Source: Elusimicrobiota bacterium (GTDB lineage Bacteria; Elusimicrobiota; UBA8919). From it: DNA of 64,000 bases. Both the position numbers and the translations under genes were made by a program. Positions within the stretch are counted from its first letter, which is position 1; each line of letters starts with the position of its first letter. This document shows, piece after piece, positions 25,740 to 33,136 of this stretch. The stretch covers positions 157,186 through 221,185 of the forward strand of contig JAQUMH010000001.1 of the NCBI GenBank assembly GCA_028718185.1. Direction: 5' to 3'. The notes under the pieces are model-generated. The model saw only the letters and a program-made list of their open reading frames with translations. It was not told the DNA's origin and did not search any database.

Positions 25740-26594
25740 TTATTTTTTTAAAGCAGTAATGTCCTGGAAAATCATTCCGGTACCTTTTATAACACCGGCA
25801 ACGCTTTTTATAACCAATGTTGAATAACCTATAATTTTATGTTTGTTCCCGATAGTTAATTGCATCTCTCTTCTGACGTGTGATTCTGTTTTGGATAGCG
25901 CTGTTTTAAAAAGCTCGACTATTTCCGGAAATCTCATAAAACCTGTCGTGAAATTTTCGCCGACAAGCTCTTTTGGAATATTTAATATTTCTGAAGCACG
26001 CGGATTAACTGTTGTTATTCTGCCATGGTTATCAACTGCCACAAATCCGCCCGGCATTGATTCAAAAATATCACTCATATATTCTTTTAAAGTATAAATC
26101 TCTTCATAAAGACGTGCATTCTCAATTGCAACTGCAGATTGTGCAGCAATAGCAGAAATAATTTCCGTGTCCGTTTCGGTAAAATTGCCTGATTTCTTGT
26201 TTATAAGTTCAATTGCACCAAGCACTCTTCCTTTAATAGTTATAGGAACAGCAAGCAGCGATTTAGTTGTAAAACCTGTCAGCCAATCTATGTCCTTTTT
26301 AAATCTTACATCATCAAGAACATTATTAACAACTACAATTCTACCGGTATGAACAGCCACACCGACAATACCTTCATCAAGTTTAAAATTCACGCTTAGT
26401 TCTTTTAGTATATTTGATTTTTCACCTTTTGCTACTTTGAATTCCAACTTTTGGGTTTCACTGCTTATCAATATAATAGAACCCGCTTCAACTCCTACTA
26501 ACTTTATTGACTCATCCAATATGCTCTCCAAAACTTTGTCCAGGTGTAATGTTGAAGATATGCTTTGTGCAATTTCAATAAGAACTTTTTCCAT
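25740..26594 (-). CDS. GAF-PAS sensor protein without output domain (copy 2)
   Basis: The 284-residue protein has a GAF domain (about 15-165; EAGSIILI, VGVAVHTG, LAVPITIKGRVLGAIELINKK) and a PAS domain (about 175-282; NMPGG-like ESMPGGFVAVDNHGRITTVN). It ends right after the PAS core (FQDITALKK), where a histidine kinase or cyclase domain would normally begin. It is a close relative of the gene just upstream, and the pair probably arose by duplication. The start is ATG 26594 with AAGGAG upstream. The function is likely signal sensing, with an unknown partner. Confidence 0.85.
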   Translation of the reverse strand: MEKVLIEIAQSISSTLHLDKVLESILDESIKLVGVEAGSIILISSETQKLEFKVAKGEKSNILKELSVNFKLDEGIVGVAVHTGRIVVVNNVLDDVRFKKDIDWLTGFTTKSLLAVPITIKGRVLGAIELINKKSGNFTETDTEIISAIAAQSAVAIENARLYEEIYTLKEYMSDIFESMPGGFVAVDNHGRITTVNPRASEILNIPKELVGENFTTGFMRFPEIVELFKTALSKTESHVRREMQLTIGNKHKIIGYSTLVIKSVAGVIKGTGMIFQDITALKK

Positions 26595-26634
26595 AGTCGC
26601 TTTGCTCCTTATTCCCGTACCTGTTCCGCGTTCC

Positions 26635-27501
26635 TCATTTCCTTATTTTTGTTAAATCCTGGAAGGTAACCCCGCTTCCGAGAATATTATTCTCCCTGTC
26701 TTTTATTACTATAGTAGAATACCCGAAAAGCAGCGGTTCGCCGTCACGCTTCAGCAGTTTTATTTCCTGTCGTGACACCGTTTTCCTTTTCTGATTAGTA
26801 TCCCATAAAATATCTGCCACCTCTTTATGATGCGGAAGCGCTTCATATAGGAATTTTCCCGTAACTACCGCTCTTTCAACTTCTAAAATTCTTGCAGCAT
26901 TAGGATTAACTGTCGTAATTGTTCCAAATGCATCAATAGCTATAAATCCGCCCGGCATATTTTCCATAATGGAATCGGTGAAATTTTTTAATTTTAATAT
27001 TTCGCTATAAAGCCGTGATGTTTCAACCACAAGCGAAATCTGACTTGTAGTTAATATAACCAATTCCAAATCATCTTCTGTAAATTTCCCTTTTTTATTC
27101 AAAAGCTCAACCGCACCAATTACCCTGCCTGTTGAAATCATAGGTACGCATAGAATATTTGTTGTTTTGAACCCTGTAATGGTATCAACTGTTGAATTGA
27201 AAGAATCGTCCTCGCTTGTATTATTAACAATTTTTGATTCCTGCGTCTGGACAACTTTCCCGCAAATTCCTATTCCAATTTTAAATGGAATGGAATGTAT
27301 AACAGTATCGGCAGCACCTCTTGCAGCAACAAGCTTAAGTTCGTCTCTTTGATTGTCTGTCAAAAATATTGAACCCGCTTCACATTTAACCGTCTGGCAG
27401 ATTTTCTCGAGAAAAACATTCAAAAGACGGTTTTTGTCATAAATATACCTGATGTCATTCACAACTTCGTAAATTACTTTTAACTGTTCAGCCTGTAACA
27501 T
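26635..27501 (-). CDS. GAF-PAS sensor protein without output domain (copy 1)
   Basis: The 288-residue protein has the same layout as its neighbour: a GAF domain (about 18-170; EAGSIFLTDNQRDE, GICGKVV, LCVPMISTGRVIGAVELLNKK) and a PAS domain (about 180-285; SIMENMPGGFIAIDAFGTI), ending FQDLTKIRK. No kinase, HD-GYP, GGDEF or phosphatase part follows. It overlaps the end of hisS by 14 nt and has its own GAGAGG site. The two proteins may form homo- or heterodimers feeding a kinase encoded elsewhere; that is inference. Confidence 0.85.
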   Translation of the reverse strand: MLQAEQLKVIYEVVNDIRYIYDKNRLLNVFLEKICQTVKCEAGSIFLTDNQRDELKLVAARGAADTVIHSIPFKIGIGICGKVVQTQESKIVNNTSEDDSFNSTVDTITGFKTTNILCVPMISTGRVIGAVELLNKKGKFTEDDLELVILTTSQISLVVETSRLYSEILKLKNFTDSIMENMPGGFIAIDAFGTITTVNPNAARILEVERAVVTGKFLYEALPHHKEVADILWDTNQKRKTVSRQEIKLLKRDGEPLLFGYSTIVIKDRENNILGSGVTFQDLTKIRK

Positions 27502-28738
27502 TTTTTACCTCTCCAATTATCTTTTCTATCGAAACCTCTTTCTGTTCTTTTGTTTTCATATCACGCAGGACAACTATATTTTTTTTAATCTCATCATCAC
27601 CAATAATTACAACAAATCGTGAATTCAAAGCGTCTGCGAGCCGCATTTGTGATTTTAAAGATTTTGTAAAATAGCCTCCATCTGAGAACAAACCGGTATT
27701 CCTTATTTTAGTCAAAATATCAAAACCACACTTAAGCGATTCTTCGCTGCCAATTGCTATAACAAAAATATCCGGATTAACGACTTCGATTTTGAGGCTT
27801 TCTGATTTGTTAATAATTTCGACTAAACGGTCAACACCAATTGCGAAACCTACCGCAGGCATAGAAGGACCTCCGAGTTCTTTTGTAAGATTATCGTATC
27901 TGCCTCCGGCACATACGGCGTTCTGGCTTCCTAAAACGTCAGAAGTTATTTCAAATACGGTTTTTGTATAATAGTCTAAACCTCTGACAAGTTTATTAGA
28001 TATCGTAAAATCAACATTTGAATTTTTTAAACCGGTTTTTATTTTTTCTAATTCTATTTTGCAATTTTCACACAACGCCGGTTCAATATTGGAAAATTTT
28101 TCCCGGTCAATTTTACAATCAAGCGCACGAAGCGGGTTTTTCTCTGAACGTTTCTTACAATCATCGCATAACCCGTTGAATTCTTTCTTTAAAATATCTT
28201 TTACTGAATTTGCAAACGCCGGACGGCACTTTTCACATCCAAGCAAATTAATTTCTATTTTAATATTTTTAATCCCTATTTTTTCCAAAATTTCTTTTGC
28301 TATTAAAATTACTTCCATGTCGGCATAAACAGAGTCGTTCCCGAAATACTCACAACCTATTTGATAAAACTCCCTCAACCTGCCTGCCTGCGGTCTTTCC
28401 TGGCGAAACATCTGGCCTATATAAAAAAACTTTTGGGACGGACACTTTTGAGAAAGGTTGTTTTCTACATAAGCACGGACAACGCCTGCCGTTCCTTCCG
28501 GCCTAAGTGCGATTTTTCTGTCACCTTTGTCATTAAAAACATACATTTCTTTTTCAACTATATCCGTTGTCTCGCCTATCGAACGTAAAAAGAGTTCCGC
28601 CGATTCAACAGTAGGAACTCTTATTTCACGGTAATTATATTTTCCCAGAACGCTTTTTGCAGCATTTTCTATAAAAGTAAATGTTTTAGCATCTTCGCCA
28701 AAAATGTCCCTGAAACCTTTTAGTGATTGATATTTCAT
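27488..28738 (-). CDS. hisS: Histidyl-tRNA synthetase
   Basis: HisS charges tRNA-His. The 416-residue class II synthetase shows motif 2 (MFRQERPQAGRLREFYQIGCEYFG), the histidine-binding LVRGLDYYTKTVFEI, and motif 3 (AVGFAIGVDRLV). The C-terminal anticodon-binding domain ends the protein. A Cys-rich insertion (CEKC, CDDC, CENC) sits in the middle, as in many bacterial HisS. The ATG overlaps the stop of the upstream isomerase gene, indicating one operon. Confidence 0.97.
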   Translation of the reverse strand: MKYQSLKGFRDIFGEDAKTFTFIENAAKSVLGKYNYREIRVPTVESAELFLRSIGETTDIVEKEMYVFNDKGDRKIALRPEGTAGVVRAYVENNLSQKCPSQKFFYIGQMFRQERPQAGRLREFYQIGCEYFGNDSVYADMEVILIAKEILEKIGIKNIKIEINLLGCEKCRPAFANSVKDILKKEFNGLCDDCKKRSEKNPLRALDCKIDREKFSNIEPALCENCKIELEKIKTGLKNSNVDFTISNKLVRGLDYYTKTVFEITSDVLGSQNAVCAGGRYDNLTKELGGPSMPAVGFAIGVDRLVEIINKSESLKIEVVNPDIFVIAIGSEESLKCGFDILTKIRNTGLFSDGGYFTKSLKSQMRLADALNSRFVVIIGDDEIKKNIVVLRDMKTKEQKEVSIEKIIGEVKNVTG

Positions 28739-29589
28739 AATAAATAATTATCCAAAAATTTCTTTGTTTCCTGGTGTACTCCCGATAAAACTGCATTTGT
28801 ATCGCAATATCCCGGCTTTTTCAGGACTTCAAGCATAAAAACACCTGAATAATTTGTACTTTTTAAGGTTTTCAAAAAAACTTCCCAGTCTATATTTCCT
28901 TTACCCATGGAAAAATGGTCATCCCAGGAACTATTGTTGTCAGATATATGAAGTGCTATAATTTTTTTCCTGAACATCGTAAGAAAATCTATACACGAGA
29001 ACTCAGGATTAAAGTTGGCATGCGAAGTATCAAAACATATGCCGACAGGCAACTGGTCTGTTAATTGTTTTAATACTTCCTTTTGACCGCCTAATATATG
29101 CGGAAGAAGATTTTCAACAGCAACTCTCAAACCAAGTTTTGTTGTAGTTTTTAAAATTTCAGATAAACTTTTTTTTATCCGGGAAATCCTCTTTACTTTC
29201 TCTTCTTCGCTAATGCTATATATTTCTTTTACAGAAGGATGAATTATAAGTATGCTGCCATTTAACGTTTTTAACGACCTGGCTGCTTTTTTTATTTCTT
29301 TAACAGCAGTTCTGCGGTTCAGCTCATTTAAATCCGAAATATCAATAGTATCCGAAAAAGGCGCATGTAGTGATGAAACAGTTAAATTAAGTTCTCTTAA
29401 GGTTTTCTTTAAATTTTTAGTGTACGTGGAATTATTCCACTGTATCTGTGAAACTGCCCCAATTTCTATAAAATTAAATCCACAATTTTTCAGTATTGTT
29501 AAATTTTTGAGTAATTCTTGCAGCTTTTCAACAGGAGAACGCAAATCATCATTATAAAAAAAACCCGTTGAAATTCCGATATCTAGCAT
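28735..29589 (-). CDS. Sugar phosphate isomerase/epimerase family TIM barrel
   Basis: The 284-residue protein belongs to the xylose isomerase-like/AP endonuclease 2 superfamily. Likely metal ligands are E in VAVENLLP, D and H in CFDTSHANF, H in ALHISDN and E in FMLEVL. The DHFSMGKGNIDWEVFL segment is typical of the epimerase branch. The substrate cannot be named. It overlaps hisS by 4 nt and follows the Crp/Fnr-type gene by 10 nt, so it belongs to the nitroreductase-crp-isomerase-hisS unit. Confidence 0.85.
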   Translation of the reverse strand: MLDIGISTGFFYNDDLRSPVEKLQELLKNLTILKNCGFNFIEIGAVSQIQWNNSTYTKNLKKTLRELNLTVSSLHAPFSDTIDISDLNELNRRTAVKEIKKAARSLKTLNGSILIIHPSVKEIYSISEEEKVKRISRIKKSLSEILKTTTKLGLRVAVENLLPHILGGQKEVLKQLTDQLPVGICFDTSHANFNPEFSCIDFLTMFRKKIIALHISDNNSSWDDHFSMGKGNIDWEVFLKTLKSTNYSGVFMLEVLKKPGYCDTNAVLSGVHQETKKFLDNYLL

Positions 29590-29599
29590 ATCTGTAACT

Positions 29600-30277
29600 T
29601 CAATATATCCAACCTTTTATTTTTTTAAGATTGGTTATAATTATCTGTTTACCTTCAAATTTAATGCATTTCGTCTTTTTAAAAGTTGTTATTATTTTTG
29701 TAATAACTTCTCTTGCAGTTCCTGTCATTTCCGCTAAATCCTGATGTGTTAAATCCATATTAATCAAAATACCACCCCGTATTTTTGTACCGTGGTCTTC
29801 CGCTAAATCACATAGAACCATAGCGAAACGGCCGAGAGCATTCTGGAATGTTAATGAAGATATTTCTCTGTTTGCTTTCCTTAAACGCGAGGCAAGCAGT
29901 GAAATTATAACAAGGGATGACTGGGGATATTCTGAAAGCAGTTTTAAAAAATTGTTTCTTTCGCAGGCAAAAACTTCGACATTTGTTATTGCTCTTGCCG
30001 AAGCAGAACGGCCAGCATGGTCAAACAAAGCCATTTCACCAAAAAACTCATTTTTTTTCAGAATGGCTAACGTTTTTTTTGCAGAGCTGCTTTCAGATGA
30101 CCTGAAAATTTTTACCAAGCCAGATAGAATTATATAAATGCTATCACCTTTCGTATTTTCCGAAAAAATGATTGAATCTGCGGAATATTTTTTAATTTTA
30201 AATATTTTACTGACTTTTTTTAATGCAGCAGCCGGAAAGTGAGAAAACAACGTAATTTCTTTAAAATGGTCTTTCAT
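29600..30277 (-). CDS. Crp/Fnr-family transcriptional regulator
   Basis: The protein (225 residues from the ATG at 30277) has an N-terminal cyclic-nucleotide-binding fold with phosphate-binding cassette FGEMALFDHAGRSASARA (about 85-102). A long dimer helix and a C-terminal winged helix follow (DLTHQDLAEMTGTAREVITKII, about 170-190). No N-terminal Cys cluster is present, so it is not an Fe-S FNR sensor. A TTG at 30301 could also start it but would overlap the nitroreductase stop. The FNR-like palindrome at 30845-30858, upstream of its own operon, is a likely target (inference). Confidence 0.9.
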   Translation of the reverse strand: MKDHFKEITLFSHFPAAALKKVSKIFKIKKYSADSIIFSENTKGDSIYIILSGLVKIFRSSESSSAKKTLAILKKNEFFGEMALFDHAGRSASARAITNVEVFACERNNFLKLLSEYPQSSLVIISLLASRLRKANREISSLTFQNALGRFAMVLCDLAEDHGTKIRGGILINMDLTHQDLAEMTGTAREVITKIITTFKKTKCIKFEGKQIIITNLKKIKGWIY

Positions 30278-30285
30278 AAAATGGA

Positions 30286-30777
30286 TTAAAATTTTTCCCA
30301 ATGTATAACATCTTTTAAGTTTCTTTTTTGAATTTTCGGCTCTTCTTTGGAATAACCGACGGGTATTATAGAAATGAGTTTATATCCTGAAGGTACATTT
30401 AAATATTTTGCCACATTTTCAGCATAATCCTTTTTGTCACCTGCTACCCAACAGGCGGAAAGTCCATAAGAATTTATTGCCAGTAAAATATTTTCAGTTG
30501 CTGCACAGCCATCTTCTAAATAATATTTTACATCTTTTGAAAAAACAATTATGCAAAAAGAAGCATCTTTTATAAAAGGACCGTTAACAGCAATCTCGGA
30601 AAACTCCTTCAGCTTTTCTTTATTAGTAACAACTATGAATTCACATGGCTGAACATTAACTGCTGTCGGTGCAAGCCTACCACAGTCTACTATTTGTTCG
30701 ATAATATTTTTTTTCACTTCCCCTGAAGAGAATTTCCTTTTACTTCTTCTTGTCTTTATACATTCAATAGTATCCAT
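30286..30777 (-). CDS. Nitroreductase-family protein
   Basis: The 163-residue FMN-binding nitroreductase-type protein starts with the typical DTIECIKTRRSKRKF, followed by IVDCGRLAPTAVNVQPCEFIVV and the C-terminal GYKLISIIPVGYSKEEP. It is short, as in the minimal nitroreductase subgroup. The physiological substrate is unknown. It is the first gene of the leftward operon, with an AAGGTG ribosome binding site, and a good promoter lies upstream. Confidence 0.92.
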   Translation of the reverse strand: MDTIECIKTRRSKRKFSSGEVKKNIIEQIVDCGRLAPTAVNVQPCEFIVVTNKEKLKEFSEIAVNGPFIKDASFCIIVFSKDVKYYLEDGCAATENILLAINSYGLSACWVAGDKKDYAENVAKYLNVPSGYKLISIIPVGYSKEEPKIQKRNLKDVIHWEKF

Positions 30778-30810
30778 ATCGACACCTTAAACTATTTTTT
30801 AAGCTATTTT

Positions 30811-30839
30811 ATTATATAAAAATAATTAAAGAAATACAA
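30811..30839 (-). promoter_or_regulatory. Sigma70-type promoter of the nitroreductase-crp-hisS unit
   Basis: On the minus strand, TTGTAT (30839-30834), a 17-nt spacer and TATAAT (30816-30811). The predicted start is near 30804, giving a leader of about 27 nt with a ribosome binding site. The Crp/Fnr-like box lies just upstream of the -35. Confidence 0.6.
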
Positions 30840-30844
30840 GGCAC

Positions 30845-30858
30845 TTGACAAAAATCAA
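30845..30858. promoter_or_regulatory. FNR/CRP-type palindrome TTGAC-N4-ATCAA
   Basis: The sequence TTGACAAAAATCAA matches the FNR consensus TTGAT-N4-ATCAA with one mismatch. It covers the -35 of the rightward promoter, and its centre lies about 47 nt upstream of the predicted leftward start. Binding could repress the cNMP gene and activate the leftward operon; this is inferred from position. Confidence 0.5.
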
Positions 30859-30873
30859 TATTTTTCATATCAT
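30845..30873 (+). promoter_or_regulatory. Sigma70-type promoter giving a leaderless mRNA
   Basis: TTGACA (30845-30850), a 17-nt spacer and TATCAT (30868-30873). Seven nucleotides after the -10 is the A of the ATG at 30880, so the transcript is predicted to be leaderless. No ribosome binding site precedes that ATG. Confidence 0.6.
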
Positions 30874-30879
30874 TTAGTT

Positions 30880-31326
30880 ATGGATGATATCTTGGATTTT
30901 CTAAAAAATCATATTTATTTTTCTTTTTTAACTGAAATAGAACAAAAAGAATTTGCAAATATACTTAGTATTGAAAACTTTAAAAAGGATGATATTATAT
31001 TCAAACAAGGTGAATTAGGTGACCGTCTTTACCTTATTAAGGAAGGTCTGGTCAGAATATACATTACCGAAACAGACACAGAAGAAACAATTGCACTTAT
31101 GAAACAAGGAGATATTTTTGGTGAACTTTCGTTATATGATACTCAACCGCGTTCTGCTTACGCATCAGCACTTGACTCCACAGTGCTTTTAGCAATTACC
31201 AAAGAAAAATTCGATGAGTTAAAAAAGAAAAATTCTGAAATGGCTTCCAAGATATTCCAAATAATGTTAAAAATCATTTCTAAACGGCTCCGACGAACAA
31301 CAACAAGGCTTTACGGACAATTCTAA
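30880..31326 (+). CDS. Cyclic-nucleotide-binding domain protein without DNA-binding domain
   Basis: The 148-residue protein is a stand-alone cNMP-binding domain. It has DIIFKQGELGDRLYLIKEG and the phosphate-binding cassette FGELSLYDTQPRSAYASA. After the beta-roll comes a single helix (KIFQIMLKIISKRLRRTTTRL) and then the stop; there is no HTH. It may act as a small regulatory subunit or nucleotide sensor. It is one of the few rightward genes, divergent from a Crp/Fnr operon, and ends at a strong hairpin terminator. Confidence 0.85.
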   Translation: MDDILDFLKNHIYFSFLTEIEQKEFANILSIENFKKDDIIFKQGELGDRLYLIKEGLVRIYITETDTEETIALMKQGDIFGELSLYDTQPRSAYASALDSTVLLAITKEKFDELKKKNSEMASKIFQIMLKIISKRLRRTTTRLYGQF

Positions 31327-31365
31327 GGCAGTACCCCTAAGTAAATTTCCTTAAAAATAGCAGAT

Positions 31366-31417
31366 GACCCAACACGGTTTTGCCTTCGGCAAAATTAGCC
31401 GTGTGGGTTATTCTTTT
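31366..31417 (+). terminator. Strong hairpin terminator after the cNMP gene
   Basis: An outer stem ACCC-ACACGG/CCGTGTGGGT with a bulge encloses a perfect inner stem TTTTGCC/GGCAAAA with loop TTC, followed by a T-rich run (ATTCTTTTCTTT). It lies about 40 nt after the stop codon of the cNMP gene. Confidence 0.7.
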
Positions 31418-31473
31418 CTTTATTCCCGCCAAGTTTCACTTGACGGGATATTTGGTGAAGAACAACAAAACAC

Positions 31474-31502
31474 TTGACATAATTTTAACTTTCTGTTATA
31501 CT
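31474..31502 (+). promoter_or_regulatory. Consensus promoter abutting the initiator tRNA
   Basis: TTGACA (31474-31479), a 17-nt spacer and TATACT (31497-31502). The tRNA begins at 31508, so transcription should start within about a base of the mature 5' end, leaving almost no 5' leader. Confidence 0.7.
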
Positions 31503-31507
31503 ACATG

Positions 31508-31581
31508 CGCGGGGTAGAGCAGCCCGGTAGCTCGTCAGGCCCATAACCTGGAGGTCGTAGGTTCAAATCCTACCCCCGCAA
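31508..31581 (+). tRNA. Initiator tRNA-fMet (anticodon CAT)
   Basis: A 74-nt cloverleaf with the hallmark C1-A72 mismatch (CGCGGGG against CCCCGCA), D arm GAGC/GCTC, and T arm GTAGG/CCTAC with TTCAAAT. The anticodon loop is CCCATAA, so position 33 is C instead of the usual T. The third G-C pair of the anticodon stem is replaced by A29-U41 (AGG/CCT instead of GGG/CCC). Discriminator A; CCA not encoded. Confidence 0.95.
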
Positions 31582-31591
31582 ATTAAAAGCT

Positions 31592-31810
31592 ATGAATTAT
31601 AATATTTCTATGCAATCGTCCGAAGGTAACAGTAAGGACTTGAAAGCACCGGCACCTATAAGAAGGATGGGTTCCGATTGTGCCTATTGTTTACTTGAAG
31701 AAGGCGTCAGTTGTATGTTGTATTTCTGTAAAAAAAAATCTTCCCTTAACAAAAAAAGGGAGATTTGTAATGACGGCTTCAGAGGTAGATGTCCTTACTA
31801 CAAACCTTAA
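31592..31810 (+). CDS. Small Cys-rich hypothetical protein (72 aa)
   Basis: Not recognised. The protein has six cysteines (in DCAYCL, SCMLYFCK, ICNDGF and GRCPYY), suggesting a small metal-binding knuckle or disulfide-rich fold. There is no signal peptide and the middle is basic. It begins 11 nt after the initiator tRNA and ends before a perfect hairpin terminator, so it may be co-transcribed with the tRNA. No ribosome binding site is clear; an internal ATG at 31610 is an alternative start. Confidence 0.5.
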   Translation: MNYNISMQSSEGNSKDLKAPAPIRRMGSDCAYCLLEEGVSCMLYFCKKKSSLNKKREICNDGFRGRCPYYKP

Positions 31811-31877
31811 TCTGTATCTTTTAACAACAGGAAATTGATTTGTTTTTTTGCTTGAAAAAAGCCGGCGGGATGTTACA

Positions 31878-31902
31878 CCCCTGTAATTACAGGGGTTTTT
31901 TT
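31878..31902 (+). terminator. Rho-independent terminator (perfect CCCCTGTAA/TTACAGGGG stem)
   Basis: A 9-bp perfect inverted repeat without spacer (31878-31895), followed by TTTTTTT. It ends the rightward tRNA-fMet/Cys-rich unit and lies just before the convergent tRNA-Glu. Confidence 0.85.
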
Positions 31903-31903
31903 A

Positions 31904-31979
31904 TGCCGCTAATGGGATTTGAACCCATGATCTCCGCCTTGAGAGGGCGATGTCCTGAGCCAGTCTAGACGATAGCGGC
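31904..31979 (-). tRNA. tRNA-Glu (anticodon CTC)
   Basis: A 76-nt cloverleaf: acceptor GCCGCTA/TAGCGGC, the Glu-typical ATCGTCTAGA D-region, anticodon stem TCGCC/GGCGG with loop CTCTCAA, and T arm ATGGG/CCCAT with TTCAAAT. Discriminator A; CCA not encoded. It transcribes towards the fMet unit, so the two are convergent. Confidence 0.94.
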
Positions 31980-32121
31980 TTTAAAAACAGAAGAAAGAAA
32001 TAAGAAGTAAGAATCAAGATTCAAAAATTATGAACTAAGAATTCAGAACTCAGTTTTACAAAAGAACCACACCTATCGCGAACATTACTTCACTAAATTT
32101 TACAAAATTAATTAAAAATAA
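31980..32121. repeat. Iterated AAGA/ATTCAAGA-type tract and gap
   Basis: 31986-32055 contains short iterations of AGAAGTAAGAATCAAGATTCA and AAGAATTCAGAACTCAG type, similar to the tract at 36050-36080. Nothing else is seen between tRNA-Glu and the archease gene. Confidence 0.4.
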
Positions 32122-32547
32122 TCAAATAGCAGGGACATCAAAAACTATGTGGGTTTTGTAGCCTGTTCTTGTTTTGCTTATTTTTATATCTTCATATCTA
32201 GCCGATTTTATGTCGTTAATAATAGAATGATGCCTGCCGATATTCTCACCGGTAAGTTTTGCATGGACTTTATTCTCCGTAAGCGACATAACCCTGAAAC
32301 TGCATAATAATATTTTCCTTACGGAATAATAATGAAGCAACTCTTTTAAGAAGTTCATCAGCAGGTCTTCTGTATTGTTAGCAGTTGCTGTTATTTTCAT
32401 CGGTTTCCTTATACTGTCAGCATCAGGTTTGGCAATAAGAGAACACAAGGTAAAGGCAGCATTTTCAAACAATTCTTTCATGTTCTTCCCGTAAACAACT
32501 ACTTTCAAACATGATGCGTCATTTATAATTTTATGTTTATTTCCCAT
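32122..32547 (-). CDS. Archease family protein
   Basis: Archease activates the RNA ligase RtcB by promoting its guanylylation and turnover. The 141-residue protein matches the family in the YGKNMKELFENAAFTL start, the EDLLMNFLKELLHYYSVRK helix, the HHSIINDIKSARYEDIKI segment and the final THIVFDV. The N-terminal Asp region (INDAS) is looser than in characterised archeases. No RtcB gene is present in this window. It follows the YvlD-like gene by 11 nt and is likely in one operon with it. Confidence 0.88.
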   Translation of the reverse strand: MGNKHKIINDASCLKVVVYGKNMKELFENAAFTLCSLIAKPDADSIRKPMKITATANNTEDLLMNFLKELLHYYSVRKILLCSFRVMSLTENKVHAKLTGENIGRHHSIINDIKSARYEDIKISKTRTGYKTHIVFDVPAI

Positions 32548-32558
32548 ATTTATTAACT

Positions 32559-33023
32559 CTATCCCTGTTTTTCTAAACCTTGTTGCCTATTCTCTTCCTT
32601 TGCTTCAACATCAATTACATCATGATATTTATTTTTACGAAAATCAGCAGGTCTGTGAAAACCAAATTTTACTTTGCCATGGGAGGGGCTGATAAATATA
32701 TTCAGAATTGCGCCAGTAATACTGAAAATCAGGGCGCCGATTACAGCATTCCAAAAATTTACGACATAAAATCCCTTAACAATTTTAGAAACTATATAGA
32801 ACATAAAACCATTAATTACAAAAGTGAAAAGTCCTAAAGAAAGTATATTTAATGGGAGTGTGAATAAAAGAATGGACGGTTTCAGAAAAGCGTTTACAAA
32901 AGTAAGGACAATTCCGACAATAATGACTGTCTTCCAATTGTCTACCTGAATACCGGAAACTAATTTAACCACGAATGTAAAAGAAATTATATTAACAATT
33001 AACTTTATTAAAACATTTTTCAT
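32559..33023 (-). CDS. YvlD-like four-helix membrane protein (phage holin 4 family)
   Basis: The 154-residue protein has four transmembrane helices in about the first 112 residues, with the family pattern GIVLTFVNAFLKPSILLFTLPLN, then LGLFTFVINGFMFYIVS. A charged cytoplasmic tail of about 40 residues follows. YvlD-type proteins carry the name 'holin' by domain similarity only, and there is no phage context here. Its role is unknown, possibly in envelope stress. Confidence 0.85.
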   Translation of the reverse strand: MKNVLIKLIVNIISFTFVVKLVSGIQVDNWKTVIIVGIVLTFVNAFLKPSILLFTLPLNILSLGLFTFVINGFMFYIVSKIVKGFYVVNFWNAVIGALIFSITGAILNIFISPSHGKVKFGFHRPADFRKNKYHDVIDVEAKEENRQQGLEKQG

Positions 33024-33065
33024 AATTATAAATTGAGGGTAAGAAATAAATCCCCATCAATGGTA

Positions 33066-33119
33066 TTTTCAACCTGCCTGCTGACAGACATATTAGGCGG
33101 GTATCCGCCACTGAACCGT
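33066..33119. repeat. Decayed CCTGCCTG-type repeat
   Basis: CCTGCCTGCTGACAG is followed by a decayed partner TTAGGCGGG and then a short GCCACTGAACCG stretch. It resembles the CCTGCCTGATGACAGTCAGG element at 52954-52973. It lies between gdhA and the YvlD-like gene. Confidence 0.4.
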
Positions 33120-33136
33120 TGACGGATTACAAATTT

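Noticed and set aside
29600-30277. Oxygen-sensing FNR
   Set aside because: The N-terminal cysteine cluster required for the Fe-S sensor is absent.
32559-33023. Possible prophage because of the 'holin' family name
   Set aside because: No phage genes nearby; YvlD-like proteins are ordinary chromosomal membrane proteins.
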